This document shows, one piece after another, positions 10,679 through 21,315 of a stretch of DNA of 47,613 bases (position 1 is its first letter; the number at the start of each line of letters is the position of its first letter). The stretch covers positions 2,907,511 through 2,955,123 of the forward strand of contig NW_019091418.1 of NCBI RefSeq assembly GCF_001949145.1, given 5' to 3'. This stretch comes from Acanthaster planci (lineage: Eukaryota > Echinodermata > Asteroidea > Valvatida > Acanthasteridae). The translations under genes were made by a program, and so were the position numbers. The notes under the pieces were generated by a model that saw only the letters and a program-made list of their open reading frames with translations, was not told the origin of the DNA and searched no databases.

Positions 10679-11707
10679 ATGTCATCTATCGAAAGCAGTC
10701 CTGACCATGCGCGGGATGTGCCCTGTAAACTAGAGCCACAGTCCCCGCCACACAGCGATGACGAACCCACAAATCTCGTGATCAACATCAAAGAGGAGCC
10801 AGCGGATGAGGAATACCGAGAGGAATACCATGACAATAGGGAAATCGTGGACGAAATCAGCAAAGATCATCAGCAAAATAACGGGGAACATGTCGCAGAA
10901 ACGGAAGCAGAGTATTACAAAGAGATCAACATACCCCAAATTGTTGTAGCCCCCAAACCGGAGATCAACCAGACTAAGATGGTGTTATCGCCGTGTATTT
11001 CAGTTCCTTTAGCCAATGGAGGATCTCTAAGACCCATCAAATCTGGTCGAGGTACATGCAGGGATCTCTCGAGCACCCCAACGCCACCGCCTATAACCTC
11101 AACTCGCCTGGTACCGGTGAACATCAAGGCATCCGGGCCCATACCGATTGCTCTGACACTGAGCAAGCCAGAGGTAGATACGAAGACTAATACGTCAACA
11201 TTGGACAGCCAAGCACAGGCGCATCACCTAATGACGCTAGCAACAGAAGCAGACAAGATACTGAAAAAGCAAGAGAAGCAACTGAGGAGGGAAGAGGGAA
11301 TGAGTTCTGACCATACTGCCAAAGTAAAGCTTTGCATCAGTGAGGAGGACAATATGTGTTCGTCGTCTGACTCCAGTGGTGCTGGTATCGATTCTTTCTT
11401 GAACACAAACGATCAGACTCTTACACTAATTCAGAGACGAGCTGCCGAAGCGTCGCTGTCTAGCACGAAGAAGACTAAGAGGAAACGAAGCCAACTGCCT
11501 GACGATATGAAGGACGAAACTTACTGGGAGAGACGGAGGAAGAATAACGAAGCAGCCAAGAGATCCAGAGATGCCCGACGGGCTAAGGAAGACCAGATTG
11601 CCATCCGTGCTGCCTTGCTAGAACAAGAGAATATGAGACTTAGGATTGAAGTAGCTGCACTCAAGGAAGAAACAGTCAGGTTGAAAGGCTTGCTGTATGA
11701 GAAGTGA
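10679..11707 (+). CDS. PAR-family bZIP transcription factor (TEF/HLF/DBP, CES-2/Pdp1-like)
   Basis: A 342-residue nuclear DNA-binding protein. The C-terminal bZIP is complete: extended basic region [18 protein letters not shown] then [16 protein letters not shown] (about 273-306), and a zipper with leucines at 314, 321, 328 and 335 in exact heptads. The acidic-proline PDD.KDE.YW lead-in and the basic signature are diagnostic of the PAR/NFIL3 group, closest in pattern to invertebrate PAR factors. The N-terminal half is acidic and Pro/Ser-rich, with SUMO-type motifs at K17 (KLEPQSP) and K38 (IKEEP followed by acidic residues). A basic KKTKRKR (264-270) may add to nuclear import. The start chosen is the ATG at 10679 (CACCATG, A at -3), 28 nt after acceptor TTTATAG at 10650; open sequence upstream of the acceptor is taken as intron. 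The coding region has no intron, unlike vertebrate PAR genes that split the bZIP. Likely regulated through the TTACGTAA sites upstream. Confidence 0.9.
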   Translation: MSSIESSPDHARDVPCKLEPQSPPHSDDEPTNLVINIKEEPADEEYREEYHDNREIVDEISKDHQQNNGEHVAETEAEYYKEINIPQIVVAPKPEINQTKMVLSPCISVPLANGGSLRPIKSGRGTCRDLSSTPTPPPITSTRLVPVNIKASGPIPIALTLSKPEVDTKTNTSTLDSQAQAHHLMTLATEADKILKKQEKQLRREEGMSSDHTAKVKLCISEEDNMCSSSDSSGAGIDSFLNTNDQTLTLIQRRAAEASLSSTKKTKRKRSQLPDDMKDETYWERRRKNNEAAKRSRDARRAKEDQIAIRAALLEQENMRLRIEVAALKEETVRLKGLLYEK

Positions 11708-12841
11708 GGAGTTGACATAACACCGCCTGTCCTTGCCCTAGTCACGTCTATCTGGTTTAAAACCTTATCACTGAAAACATTTAAGCCTGTTTTTCTGTCA
11801 TACAGTCTCTAGAATAAGTCGCCGAGGGTTTTCTAGACATGAGCCCATCGAATGGCTGTCATTTGTAGAAGGCCAAGCTGTTTGACAGTTTCTTCAGAAC
11901 TGTTTCACAGACAATCGTTTTAATGGATAAAAAGATTCTATTGCACTTGCTTGGCCTGAAATTGGGTGCTGTTAACGCTGCTGCATATTTATAAAGCTTC
12001 CGTTGGAGGTCTGGTTCCATAAATTTCAGTCGAAAATAATACGTCATATAGAATGGACGAGGACTGAAGATACGTGCAAAGAATTGCACGAATCTACAGT
12101 TCCAAGTTCTATTCTCAGACTAACTATTTCCCGCTGTTGCACGAACATGGAGTCCCCGGTCTATGACGCTCTCTCTCTCTGTTAACCCTTCGCTTGACTG
12201 CACACCCTTTGTTCCATGACGCTCTCTCTCTCTGTTAACCCTTCGCTTGACTGCACACCCTTTGTTCCATTTGTGCACGGGTTTGGGCTACGTGAAACAC
12301 AGAGTATTCGTGCAATGAAATATACCAAGCAAGATATGGGACGGAGAGGTACCCCCTCCCTTACCTATCCAATCCCTATACACTCTCTAGACTATTGTTA
12401 CCTAACACATCCCCCCCGAGAAGTCTGTAAAGAATTCCTGAGATTCCATCAAACAATGATCAACACAAAGGCGGGGGGGGGTTCTCTCCATCCCATATCT
12501 TGCTTCAAATGTAATGAACACCGTCAGTGCTGGATACATACTCACTTCTCTTTCTTTTGCACCTTGCAATCATTATACGTGTATAATTGCAGCCAAACCT
12601 ATCGGGCTAAAACAGCCACAGGACTCGATGAAATTGAGGAATTCTATTTCAACTTCATTAAATAATGGTTAGCACTTTTCGAACCACTTTAGAAACTACT
12701 CAAAATGAGGTTCACTGATCTTATGTACGAAGGACATGTTCTTATGTACGAATCATTCCGAAAACCCACTTACTACGTATTGCTATTTCGTTTGGAGAGC
12801 AATCTTGGATTCAAATTGCGATGAAGACTTTGGAGTTCAAT
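11708..12841 (+). other. Probable 3' UTR and downstream flank of the bZIP gene
   Basis: No second gene. A 149-codon open frame at 12216-12665 has no family features, includes low-complexity C/G runs and begins in a tandem duplication, so it is treated as chance. Confidence 0.4.
12163..12268. repeat. Perfect 53-bp tandem duplication
   Basis: Two identical copies (12163-12215 and 12216-12268) start ATGACGCTCTCTCTCTCTG. Identity is complete, so it is either recent or an assembly artefact. The CT tract inside could have promoted slippage. Confidence 0.95.
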
Positions 12842-12905
12842 GATAACAATAAAGATTATTTATAAAGCGCACATATCCACTCAAAATTGCTTATAGCGCT
12901 ACAAA
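12842..12905. repeat. Short dispersed-repeat-like segment ('TTTATAAAGCGCA ... ATAGCGCTACAA')
   Basis: The layout AACAATAAAGATTATTTATA, AAGCGC, about 25 bp, then TAGCGCTACAA resembles a short repeat often met in marine invertebrate DNA (from memory, not searched). It contains AATAAA at 12848-12853. Confidence 0.4.
12848..12853 (+). terminator. Candidate polyadenylation signal AATAAA for the bZIP gene
   Basis: I noted no earlier AATAAA after the bZIP stop; it would give a 3' UTR of about 1.15 kb. It lies within a repeat-like segment, so it may be coincidental. Confidence 0.3.
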
Positions 12906-14289
12906 AATGAACAACACAAAAAAATTATAGGCTAACTCATTAAGCAAGATTATACAAGTATGTTTGATAGCCGTTTGAAACGAAATGAGATAAATGTGCT
13001 AGACCGCACACTCAGGGAGTAATAATCCTGACAGATCTGTCACCTCAGGACCGATATTATCTTGGTACAACTAGATATACCCACGTAATCTAGTTGGGCA
13101 ATCTCGTTACGAAACCACAATAATGGTAGCTTTGGTACGGATTTACAATAAATGTAGATTCCTTACAAATCTACAGGTAACTGTAGATTTACAAATCTAC
13201 AGGTAACTGTAGATTTGTAAAAACAATCCGCACTTTGAACAAAGGGGTGACTTCACAAAAGTTTAAATGTAATTATTTAGAAATTTCAAGTACTTCAGTA
13301 TCCATACTCCACTATTAATACTCACCATTGCATCCCTTGCACGCGTAATGATGGGACATTCAAATTTCAAACTCCCTACTCCAGATTTCTTTGACTTTTC
13401 TTCTTACACGTTTGGACCAAGTCCTGTTTTCCGTATATTCTTACGGTTATCTGCCTTGCTACAATTTTTACGTTATATTCTTCGGTAGAATCGTTTTCTT
13501 GAATATTAAAGAACTATAGCGGAATCGTTACCCTGATAACAATCGAGTAATTTAAGCGAGATTGAACAACTCAATCGAATCACCGGAAACACTGTGAAGT
13601 GTTATGTATCATTTGTTTCATTCAGCAAGGAAGGCTCGCATTTTATTCAGAATTCTTGTTGTTCTAGCTGTACTAGGAGGAACAACTAGGGTGAAGGTAT
13701 TAGCCGTGTCCTAACAAGGAGATGGTATAAAACGGGCTGGAAAGTAAAGACATTCACCTGTGGCATTGATGAATTAAATTCAACAAGTGCTGTTTTATCA
13801 GGTGATATCGAGGAACACTCTTTGGTGGAGTATCATTCGTGGATATAAGTTACATCAGGGGAGAGGAATATGGTCAATATAGAGGAGCTTGGCATTGCTA
13901 GATTTAGGCAGGATTTCTTGAAAAGGACACGTTTGTTCGTAACCTTTATGCCTTGTAACATTAAGATAATCGTTTCAGACAATGAGCAAGTATTCCTGAC
14001 GTGTAAAGTCTATGCGCCTTACAATGATGTACATTGGTCACTGTTTAATATGTATTATTACGTCTTGGTCAGGTAGCTTTTATCTTTCAAAAATCATATG
14101 CGCCACTCTCGAGAGTTGCTGTACATTAATATAACTGGCATTTGAAGCGGGACACTAGAAATTAATAATCTAATTTTGTTGCTGATGGACTTGATTGTGT
14201 GGTGTCTCTGTGGAAAACAAAGCAGTTCGGTTTGGAAATCGTTGGTTTTTTCAGCATTCCATGCTCAAGGCACGGGCGTGTGAGCTGAA
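12906..14289. other. Unassigned intergenic sequence
   Basis: Apart from the palindrome array at 13163 nothing is supported. A small hairpin (GTTGTTC ... GAACAAC, about 13660-13688) is present. An open frame at 13870-14076 has no features. Confidence 0.45.
13163..13220. repeat. Tandem pair of palindromes (ACAAATCTACAG-GTAA-CTGTAGATTT)
   Basis: The hairpin unit ACAAATCTACAG GTAA CTGTAGATTT is repeated twice in a row, and the outer ends TTACAAATC and GATTTGTAA are complementary. The 58 bp can therefore fold either as two 10-12-bp hairpins or as one long cruciform. Confidence 0.9.
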
Positions 14290-14348
14290 TTAACCTTAAC
14301 AGTCCCCAATCCTTCACCTGTTAGAGGACTGAGGACTGTCGGGGTTAA
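14290..14348. repeat. 59-bp hairpin element, copy 1
   Basis: Starts TTAACCTTAACAGTCC and ends GGACTGTCGGGGTTAA, with loop region CACCTGTTA. The arms pair over about 24 positions with a few mismatches and G-T pairs. A second copy of exactly the same length is at 45202-45260. Confidence 0.9.
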
Positions 14349-16459
14349 TCGAAGAGTTTCCTCAACATGCTGGTATGGTATTGGACTTGGCAAAGGTACC
14401 AGTACATCGTCAAGCCTTCATGCCTGTTTTTGGTCAGGTAACACAACCACACAGGGTCAAAGTGGTGGCGTTTTTAGGGTCATTATGGTATTAACTTATG
14501 TACGTGGGATTTTCGAATATGTGTCTTCACACGAGTACCTTGGAAATCATGAAACCTTACTTTATTTGGACTCCAAAACATTAAACAGCGTAAATTTACA
14601 GTGATTGTGTTAAGTCAACTCGATGTAATTTTTTGAAATAGCTGCATGTAAATACAGCACTGATGAAATTATTCATTTTGTCTGAATCGTATGCTGATTT
14701 TGTTCTTGCTCCTCTTTGCCATTCTTAAAGACTTCTGACAGAAACGGAAAGCCAGCTTGATCTTTTTCATGTCGTACAAGATGAATGTTGAAAACCTATC
14801 CCCATCTTACAAGGGGCTACAGTTACGCAGAATTGGTCCATGAGTCGTCTGAAATCGAAGTAGTTTGTTCAGTTATCTCAGTGGCAGACAATGCACAAAG
14901 TGATTACATCTGTCTAGGAATGTGAAGGTCGTTTAGAACGGCCAAAATTATCGTTCAAACTTTATTTCAGACCGCAACTAGATGGGGGAATACATGCATA
15001 CCATTTAAAGATAGCTGATCGTGCATTTCAAAATATCAAAAGAAACAAAACTTTGAATATGCATGGCGACATTTACTTTAAAGGTTTGAATTCAATGTTG
15101 ACATTTTTTTGTGGGTTTGCTTGACATCATCCTGGTGTGAATTTCCATCGATTATTACATCGCGTTTAAATTTTCTGCGCTCCACTTCTCGGATCATGCT
15201 ATGATTAGTTTTATTTACTCGCTGAAACGGATTCCGCAAATGTTCACGTTTTTGTGTTCTCACAGCAGAAAACGGATTTCTCCCCCAAAGATGGAGGGTC
15301 TTGATCTTTTTGAAACTTGACATGTATGTAAAAAACAACTTGAGTACATCTGTGCAGTTTTAATTCCTTCCTCCGTGGTCCAATGCAGTGGTTGCTGTAA
15401 TTAATAGTTTATGTCGTCACACGTTTTGACTCACATGAATTGAGGACATCAATGGGAAATGATTGGCTGACTTACGTCAGGAAATGGGCGTCTGGCGAGA
15501 GTGGTATGCCCGATTGTCACAATATTAATGTCAAAATGATTTGAGACATTACTGGAAGCACCTCCGATGGTTTGGCACGAAAAATAGTGCTACGACGATA
15601 TAGGAGAATGTTGTGTGGGTGTGGCTGTGCATAGCTTCCATCCTATCTTCAAGATTAAAATGCCTTTGTGTTTGCTGTTGTCAATGAAACGTTCTTAGTA
15701 CATTTCGAGCAGTATGACGTATCGTTGAAATTTTAGCTGTCACTCTGTGGTTTTGTACAGCCTCATTTCTAAATGTTAGAAATATACCGAGACCATTGAA
15801 AAAATGTCAAAGAGCAATGGTCATTTATTATCATGGAATGTGTCCTCTTTAAACCATCTTTTCACAGAGTATTAGATGTAACTGCAAAGAGGCGGGATTT
15901 CATACAACCCTTTTCTTAAGAAGCACACTTTCGGAATTCTTTCCAAACCTTGAGATTCTTTTGCAAAGTTGCTTGTTTTGTTAATTAATTTCACCGAGTG
16001 CTGAGAGGAAAACGAATGACGATATTGTTGGTGTTTGGGTACACTGTGTGTGCAACTAGCGCCCCCTCCCCTCTGTCACAGCATAGGACTCTTTGGCACC
16101 CTCGTCTTCATGGGAACAAAACACCCGGGACCTTTCCCTTTTTTTTTCACGCATTCTGCCTGTGAATTTACACAAAGAGCTATGTTGACATTATAGTTCA
16201 GTTGTATTGGGCCCCCACATTTTCTGCATTAATATACACCGCATGCAAAGCAATCCGGGCGCTCAGGTTTTCAATGGAAGAAATTTGTACTAACATCAAA
16301 ATTAACTTTCTCTCTGTTGTTTATTGTTGTGAAAGAAAAACAAAGTGCCATGGGTAGTTGGTCTATGTCCGAAATGAGCTACCTGGGCCATGGCTACTCG
16401 TGTTGTGAGCATGTCCTTGGGTATTTCAGATGGACGAAGACACCTAGCTCTATGGCAGT
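14349..16459. other. Unassigned intergenic sequence
   Basis: No gene supported. A CRE-like TTACGTCA at 15472-15479 lies next to an inverted CCAAT (GATTGGCTG), which would suit a promoter, but no exon follows that I can recognise. Short poly-T and CCCCTCCCC tracts near 16060-16150. Confidence 0.45.
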
Positions 16460-16461
16460 TG

Positions 16462-16493
16462 TAGCTGCTGTTCGCTAAGGCGAACAGCAGCTA
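16462..16493. repeat. Perfect 14-bp-stem hairpin
   Basis: TAGCTGCTGTTCGC - TAAG - GCGAACAGCAGCTA; the stem can extend through one G-T and one A-T pair. It abuts the MITE that starts at 16496. Confidence 0.95.
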
Positions 16494-16495
16494 TA

Positions 16496-16889
16496 GGGGC
16501 CGTCCACAAAGTACGTACGCACGAAATGCCGACTTTTCAGACCCCCCCCCCACGCATGCGCATCTGGAAGACACTGTGGGTCTTTCTTGTGTCACGACTC
16601 ATGTTGCGGTTTACAAACGAGGAGTGTTGGCAGGGGAGGATAAATGATGGGGTGGACGCTGAAGGATATTCTGTTTGAATGTTTTTTCCCACACAAAAAA
16701 TATGATTCTGGTATTTATTTGTATGAGGAAAATGTATTGATATGCTGAAAATGTACTAAAGGCAAATTCTGGTTTGCGTATACGGTACGTATTGGCTTGA
16801 ACCCCCTCCCGTCAGTACGCATGGTGTACGCAACGGCACCACCCCCCCTTCGCTTCGTGCGTATGTGCATGTACTTTATGGACGGCCCC
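16496..16889. mobile_element. MITE with GGGGCCGTCCA terminal inverted repeats
   Basis: A 394-bp element. The left end reads GGGGCCGTCCACAAAGTAC then GTACGCACGAA; the right end, reversed, reads GGGGCCGTCCATAAAGTAC then ACGCACGAAG with a 6-bp insertion between. The interior has poly-C runs on each side and several GTACGCA motifs. Non-coding. Terminal GGGCCGTCCAnAAA-type repeats recur in MITEs of many animals (from memory); I cannot name the superfamily. Flanks are CTATA (left) and GCCCC (right), so there is no clear target duplication. Confidence 0.85.
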
Positions 16890-17310
16890 GCCCCATATTT
16901 GATTGATACATATTCGGCTTGAGAAAAAGTTCAACGGGGGAAAAAGTTAGGCTATGCCACTTCATCCAGCAATTGTTCTTCGGCTGCACAGCTGTGGATG
17001 AATTTGGGGAAAAACACCAAACTGTTAGGCAATAAAAAGCTAGCCCAACAGCGTAGGCAGTAGATAATTCCACCTTCTTTGGATAAATATTGGCCATTTT
17101 TTTTCCCAAATAATACATGTGTGGTTTTAACTTTAGCCTTCATATCCTCTTCGCCTCGCCTCATTTCACCCCTGATATTGGAGTTTTTAGGCAGTAACAA
17201 GTCATGTTTTGCTTGAAGAGGAATAAGCTGTTTTATGTTGACCCCCAAATAAACGTTTTTCATTAATTTAGAACATTATGAGCATAAAAGCAATTTGGAT
17301 GTTCAGAGAT
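16890..17310. other. Unassigned sequence between MITE and dispersed repeat
   Basis: No feature recognised; two overlapping minus-strand frames (16876-17263) have no domain. Confidence 0.4.
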
Positions 17311-17430
17311 GAAACCTCTCACAAGGAGACAAAGCCAGTACTTGTCCCGATCCCCTTGAAACGACCAATCAGCTTTGATCACTAATTTTAAACAACGCCC
17401 TCACAGCCAATATTTCGTAACAGGTCGCAA
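17311..17430 (+). repeat. Diverged dispersed repeat, copy A
   Basis: Shares with 18001-18110 the ordered blocks AAACCTCT, GGAGACAAAGCC, TACTT, TCCC, GATCA, TAAT, AACGCCCTC.CAGCCAAT and TTCG...GCAA, with indels between them. Too diverged for a recent local duplication, so probably an old repeat family. Confidence 0.75.
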
Positions 17431-18000
17431 TTAATAGCCATTGGATGGACGATAATAAGAGGCAGTTTTTGAAGACGGGTATGGACTGCAGCGTATGCAA
17501 TGTGTGCCACTGGATGCTTTGAGATCCGTATGTCAGTTCGAAGTTTCTGCCAAATGTCAGTTTGGGTTTACAAGAGTTCAAATTCCCTCTTCCGTTTCAG
17601 TGTTGTGAGCCTAGCCAGCTTGGTTTTGACTGTCTTCCAATATTGAAGGGGGGCAAGATTTTGTATGCTTATAATATTTTGATCCTTCTTAAATCGCACT
17701 TCGTATTACCTCTGAGTTGGCAATTTGTGATTTGTATGAAAATACATCTGACTTGTTCTACGAGAAGTCTGATAACCAAATATAATTTCCAAATTTTGAC
17801 GTTCTGTTGGGAATATATTTTAAGCTTGTCGTTCCGACAAGTTTGATCTACCAAGTCCACGATATTGGTGTATCCCACACTGCACGGTTATGTCACACCA
17901 TGCACGTGCAATCAGTAGAGGGCAGTATGCAAACATAGCCGTTATTAGTTTATGTTTGTCTGGGTTGGTAAGGGTGGCGCTGGAAGGGTTCCAAGAGAAC
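17431..18000. other. Unassigned sequence between two copies of a dispersed repeat
   Basis: No gene recognised. Open frames at 17562-17846 (+) and 17820-18002 (-) have no features. Confidence 0.4.
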
Positions 18001-18110
18001 AAACCTCTGATGGAGACAAAGCCGATACTTCCAGTCCCAAGCTCCCTTAGGATTACGGATCATTAATCGGAAAAAAACGCCCTCGCAGCCAATTTGTCAA
18101 ATTCGCAACA
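18001..18110 (+). repeat. Diverged dispersed repeat, copy B
   Basis: Same orientation as the copy at 17311-17430; see its block pattern. The distance between the copies is about 690 bp. Confidence 0.75.
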
Positions 18111-19628
18111 AGCAAAGACAGACACTGGGCGTTTTAACGTAGGTGTAGAGCAGTTTCATCACTTAGAAGTGTCTTTTAATTAACAATACAGTCTTGTCTT
18201 AATGTTATGATGTTAAGTTGTCTTGAATTAATCTTGGTGTTTATGATATAAACTGGTTGTTTTATATTTGTTATTTCAAAGTCTTGTGGGACGAAAATGA
18301 AAAAGCCTGCATGTCGGCCTTTTGAGGGGTAGGGCCCTATCAGAGGACGGTCAAGTTTTCGGGGACGGGGCAAAAAAAAATTGGGAATTTCAATTATAAC
18401 CTTTTATGGCCTTTCAGAGGAATTATGCCAGAGTTGGGGGCTTTCTGTACGCGTTTGGAAGGAAAGCACATGAAATAGTCCCCTAAATCACCTTTCTCTC
18501 AGAAATCTTCAAAAAGTAAAATATTCTTGGCCCCCTGTTGACACCCTAGATCCGCCTTTGAACAATACAATAATCTTTTACTTTCTTGCTTTCGTTTTTA
18601 TTTCACTTTGTAAATTGCTTTGTTTTGTGTATATACATGAATTGACAAACACTCTTCCAGTATTTTAAAATTAGAATAGGCTCTTTTGCAGGATCCAAAG
18701 ATTTAAAAAAGTATTTTGGGATATTATAAAACAAAAAAGCAAAATAATAAACAAACTCGTTACGAAGACAAAATATTTTAATGTACATGTATATCAACGT
18801 AAATGCAGGATTCGTATACCATTCGTATATCATCATCAATTTGTAAAAATACAACAAAGAAATTATGCCCTTGATGATAATAAATTATAAATATTTAAAG
18901 AAAATCAATAAAACATTGAAAATAATCGGCAAGGCTACTTTTTCTTTAACTGAGAATAAACTGTTTGAATTTAAAATTTGAAATTGGACTCGGATGCTAA
19001 ACTTTGCAAGGATTTATTTAAAGAAGTCTATAATTGGGTCCTTCAAATTCAACGCTTTTTTGACAATGGAAGTTTGGACAATAGCTAAGAAGAAATGGGG
19101 GGGGGGTTAAAATGTACACGAGCATCACTGTAGCCTCAGGCTGGCAAGTAGTTTTTGTTAACTTGAACATGAAAAGTCCAAGCTGAAAGTGTGTCGCTAG
19201 CTTTTAGTATCTTCTCATTGAGAGAAGGGAAATCATTAAGAATTATGGCCGTATTTTGTTTCACACGGATCTGGATCACGATCAGTGAAAACAAATATAA
19301 GAAATTCGGTGAAATTTGTTACCAAAGTTAGTACATGTAGGCCTACATGTATTACCAATAAACGTAAATGTTCTTTGGTAAAGAGTTTGACATATAAATA
19401 AATAATATTCAGGTATTCCTTTTAATGTTAAAGATCTAATCCAATTAGAGGTTCGAACGAGATCTTTGTTAACCATGTTAATTAAAATATTTATGTCTTC
19501 CTGATTGTAAATCAGATTGAGTCGTCTGTAAATACAGGATAAATGTTTACTGTAGCATTTGTAAAGTCATTTAAAGAAGTCAGGAAATGTCAGTTTTCCA
19601 ATAGTTATTTTCATTCCAAAAACAATTG
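18111..19628. other. AT-rich intergenic sequence downstream of the sulfotransferase gene
   Basis: No gene. At 18515-18565 the wording CCCCCTGTTGACACCCTAGA followed by TCCGCCTTTGA resembles the tail of old repeats ('...GGATCCGCCACTG') common in marine animals, by memory only. A G10 run is at about 19098-19107. Confidence 0.4.
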
Positions 19629-20522
19629 CTATTTCCTCGGCAATGCCGAAATTCTATCTTTACGTAATTTGTCATAGTAGCCTAAAGTTGCCTTGACACA
19701 CTTCTGAACGTCTTCTGGTAATGTGTCTATGACAGGTGGCGGTTCGGGCTTCAAGAACTCTGTACTCTCAAAAGCTGCTTTGTAGAAACCCAGCAACTTG
19801 TCACCTTTCACAAGATACTTAGCTATCTTCCACTGCTTCACAATGTCACTCCCTGCAGGCCAAGATAAGAGAGTGTCACTATAAGGGATGCCCGTCTTCT
19901 CGCAATAGACAGGTAGGATTCCAGACGGGTCAGCCAGTAGGTCATCTGTATCAACAATGGTTGGGGTGGGATCCAAGTTCAATCTGACGTAATCCACCAA
20001 GTCACTGAGCTCTTTGTAGCCGAACCCGGATGGAAAAAGTGGCAGCTTCAGCAGGTCGATCTCTCCACCGTAAAATCGCGTAAGAAGTATCTTCAGAGAC
20101 ATGTAGACTTTAGCAGGATGCCGAATGGCAAAGCTGTACTTGAATCCTTCGGGAAGCATGTCGTACTTTCCTGCCAGATGATGAGCGACATCTTTACAGA
20201 AGATGATCTTCTTATCTGGATAATGTTTCTCTGACAGCAACTCGTCTTTGATCCAGCTGAAGGTGCATGTCTTCTCGTCGAAGCTTTCTCCAGCGTCCAC
20301 GGACGGATCTAACACCTCGTATGTTCGATCGTCAATCATTTTCTCTTGTTCAGTGGGATTTTGTGGTTTGTCTCTCGCAACATCTAGAAGGAAGGCACAG
20401 AGGTAGGGTTCGTGCACAATTTGTATTGCATCAACAAAGCTCATGCATTTTGCGAAAGCCGTTGATACACAACGCGGAGTACTCCAGAGGAACACTTTGT
20501 TCACTCCGAGTTGGGAAGCCAT
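19629..20522 (-). CDS. Sulfotransferase-fold (P-loop) protein, single exon, function unknown
   Basis: A 297-residue cytosol-type protein without signal peptide or membrane segment. VFLWSTPRCVSTAF (about 10-23) matches the sulfotransferase 5'-phosphosulfate loop, and FAIRHPAKVYMSLK (131-144) matches the 3'-phosphate motif RxPxxxxxS (R134, S142). This relates it to the loosely annotated 'sulfotransferase-like / branched-chain aminotransferase-like' P-loop proteins that are multicopy in several marine invertebrates; it has no aminotransferase features. PAPS-dependent sulfonation is plausible, substrate unknown. The start at 20522 is preferred (GTCATGG, strong context) over the upstream in-frame ATG at 20543 (T at -3), which adds seven residues. 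The dead paralogue at 28953-29863 aligns from the same MAS start. The absence of introns may mean an origin by retroposition. No stop or frameshift within it. Confidence 0.88.
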   Translation of the reverse strand: MASQLGVNKVFLWSTPRCVSTAFAKCMSFVDAIQIVHEPYLCAFLLDVARDKPQNPTEQEKMIDDRTYEVLDPSVDAGESFDEKTCTFSWIKDELLSEKHYPDKKIIFCKDVAHHLAGKYDMLPEGFKYSFAIRHPAKVYMSLKILLTRFYGGEIDLLKLPLFPSGFGYKELSDLVDYVRLNLDPTPTIVDTDDLLADPSGILPVYCEKTGIPYSDTLLSWPAGSDIVKQWKIAKYLVKGDKLLGFYKAAFESTEFLKPEPPPVIDTLPEDVQKCVKATLGYYDKLRKDRISALPRK

Positions 20523-21315
20523 GACTGAATTATTGTCATACATACACGTACACTACTGTTCAGAAACGTGTGAACTGTTACTGAAAGGAAGTGTGTTTTG
20601 GGATAGTCAACCAGTACTCGAATTTGATAATGTACATGTATACTGACCTTTAAACTTGTATAAATAGTACTTGGGCGTTGTTGCTACAGGCCACTGGAGC
20701 TGAGAGGGGCGTCAGTAGGCACAAGTATGCAGTACCGTGCAAGAGTACATCTCCAGTATGTGGTTCATGTGGAAGTTGGATGGAATAATGTGGGTATAAG
20801 AGGTAAAGAAGGGCGACAGAAGGATAACAGTTTTAAGCGCATGCTGCTGTGGCAGTAACTTGTGCCAACCTTTAGAAGATTGTAAGCGCGGGTCAGCTTG
20901 ACAAACAGCGATCGTATGTTATTATGTTTGTTATCCCTTTTGTATCGGAATTGCTTTGAAAAGGTGATGATTTTACTTGATTTTGCCCATTTCAAATTAT
21001 TGTAAGTTTCAAAAAAATTGTACTTTCCGGCTTCATTATTACTTTCTCGCTCAGAATGTCCAAAGAAACTGATGTATATCCAACAAAACAGGTTTCTCCC
21101 CTCTGGCTGCCGGATTATGTATACGGACACGCTGATAAAATCTATTTCGCAAAATGGCAGAACAAAAAATCTCAATTGTGTTGTCTCCACCATCATATTC
21201 AGCCGATTCTAACGTTAGATCTGACGATAATCATCCTCTTCCGATCCGGAGAGTTAGAAGTTAGATGTTGCGTCAAGCAAAAACGACGGGAAGAAATCGC
21301 TTTGGGGACTCAACC
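20523..21315. other. 5' flank of the sulfotransferase gene
   Basis: No gene supported. The 143-codon minus frame at 20765-21196 and the 169-codon plus frame at 21056-21565 show no family features; the latter runs antisense through the THAP remnant. Confidence 0.4.

Noticed and set aside
12216-12665. 149-codon open frame
   Set aside because: No domain, low-complexity stretches, starts inside a tandem duplication in the presumed bZIP 3' flank.
15472-15479. CRE plus CCAAT as a gene promoter
   Set aside because: No recognisable exon follows on either strand.
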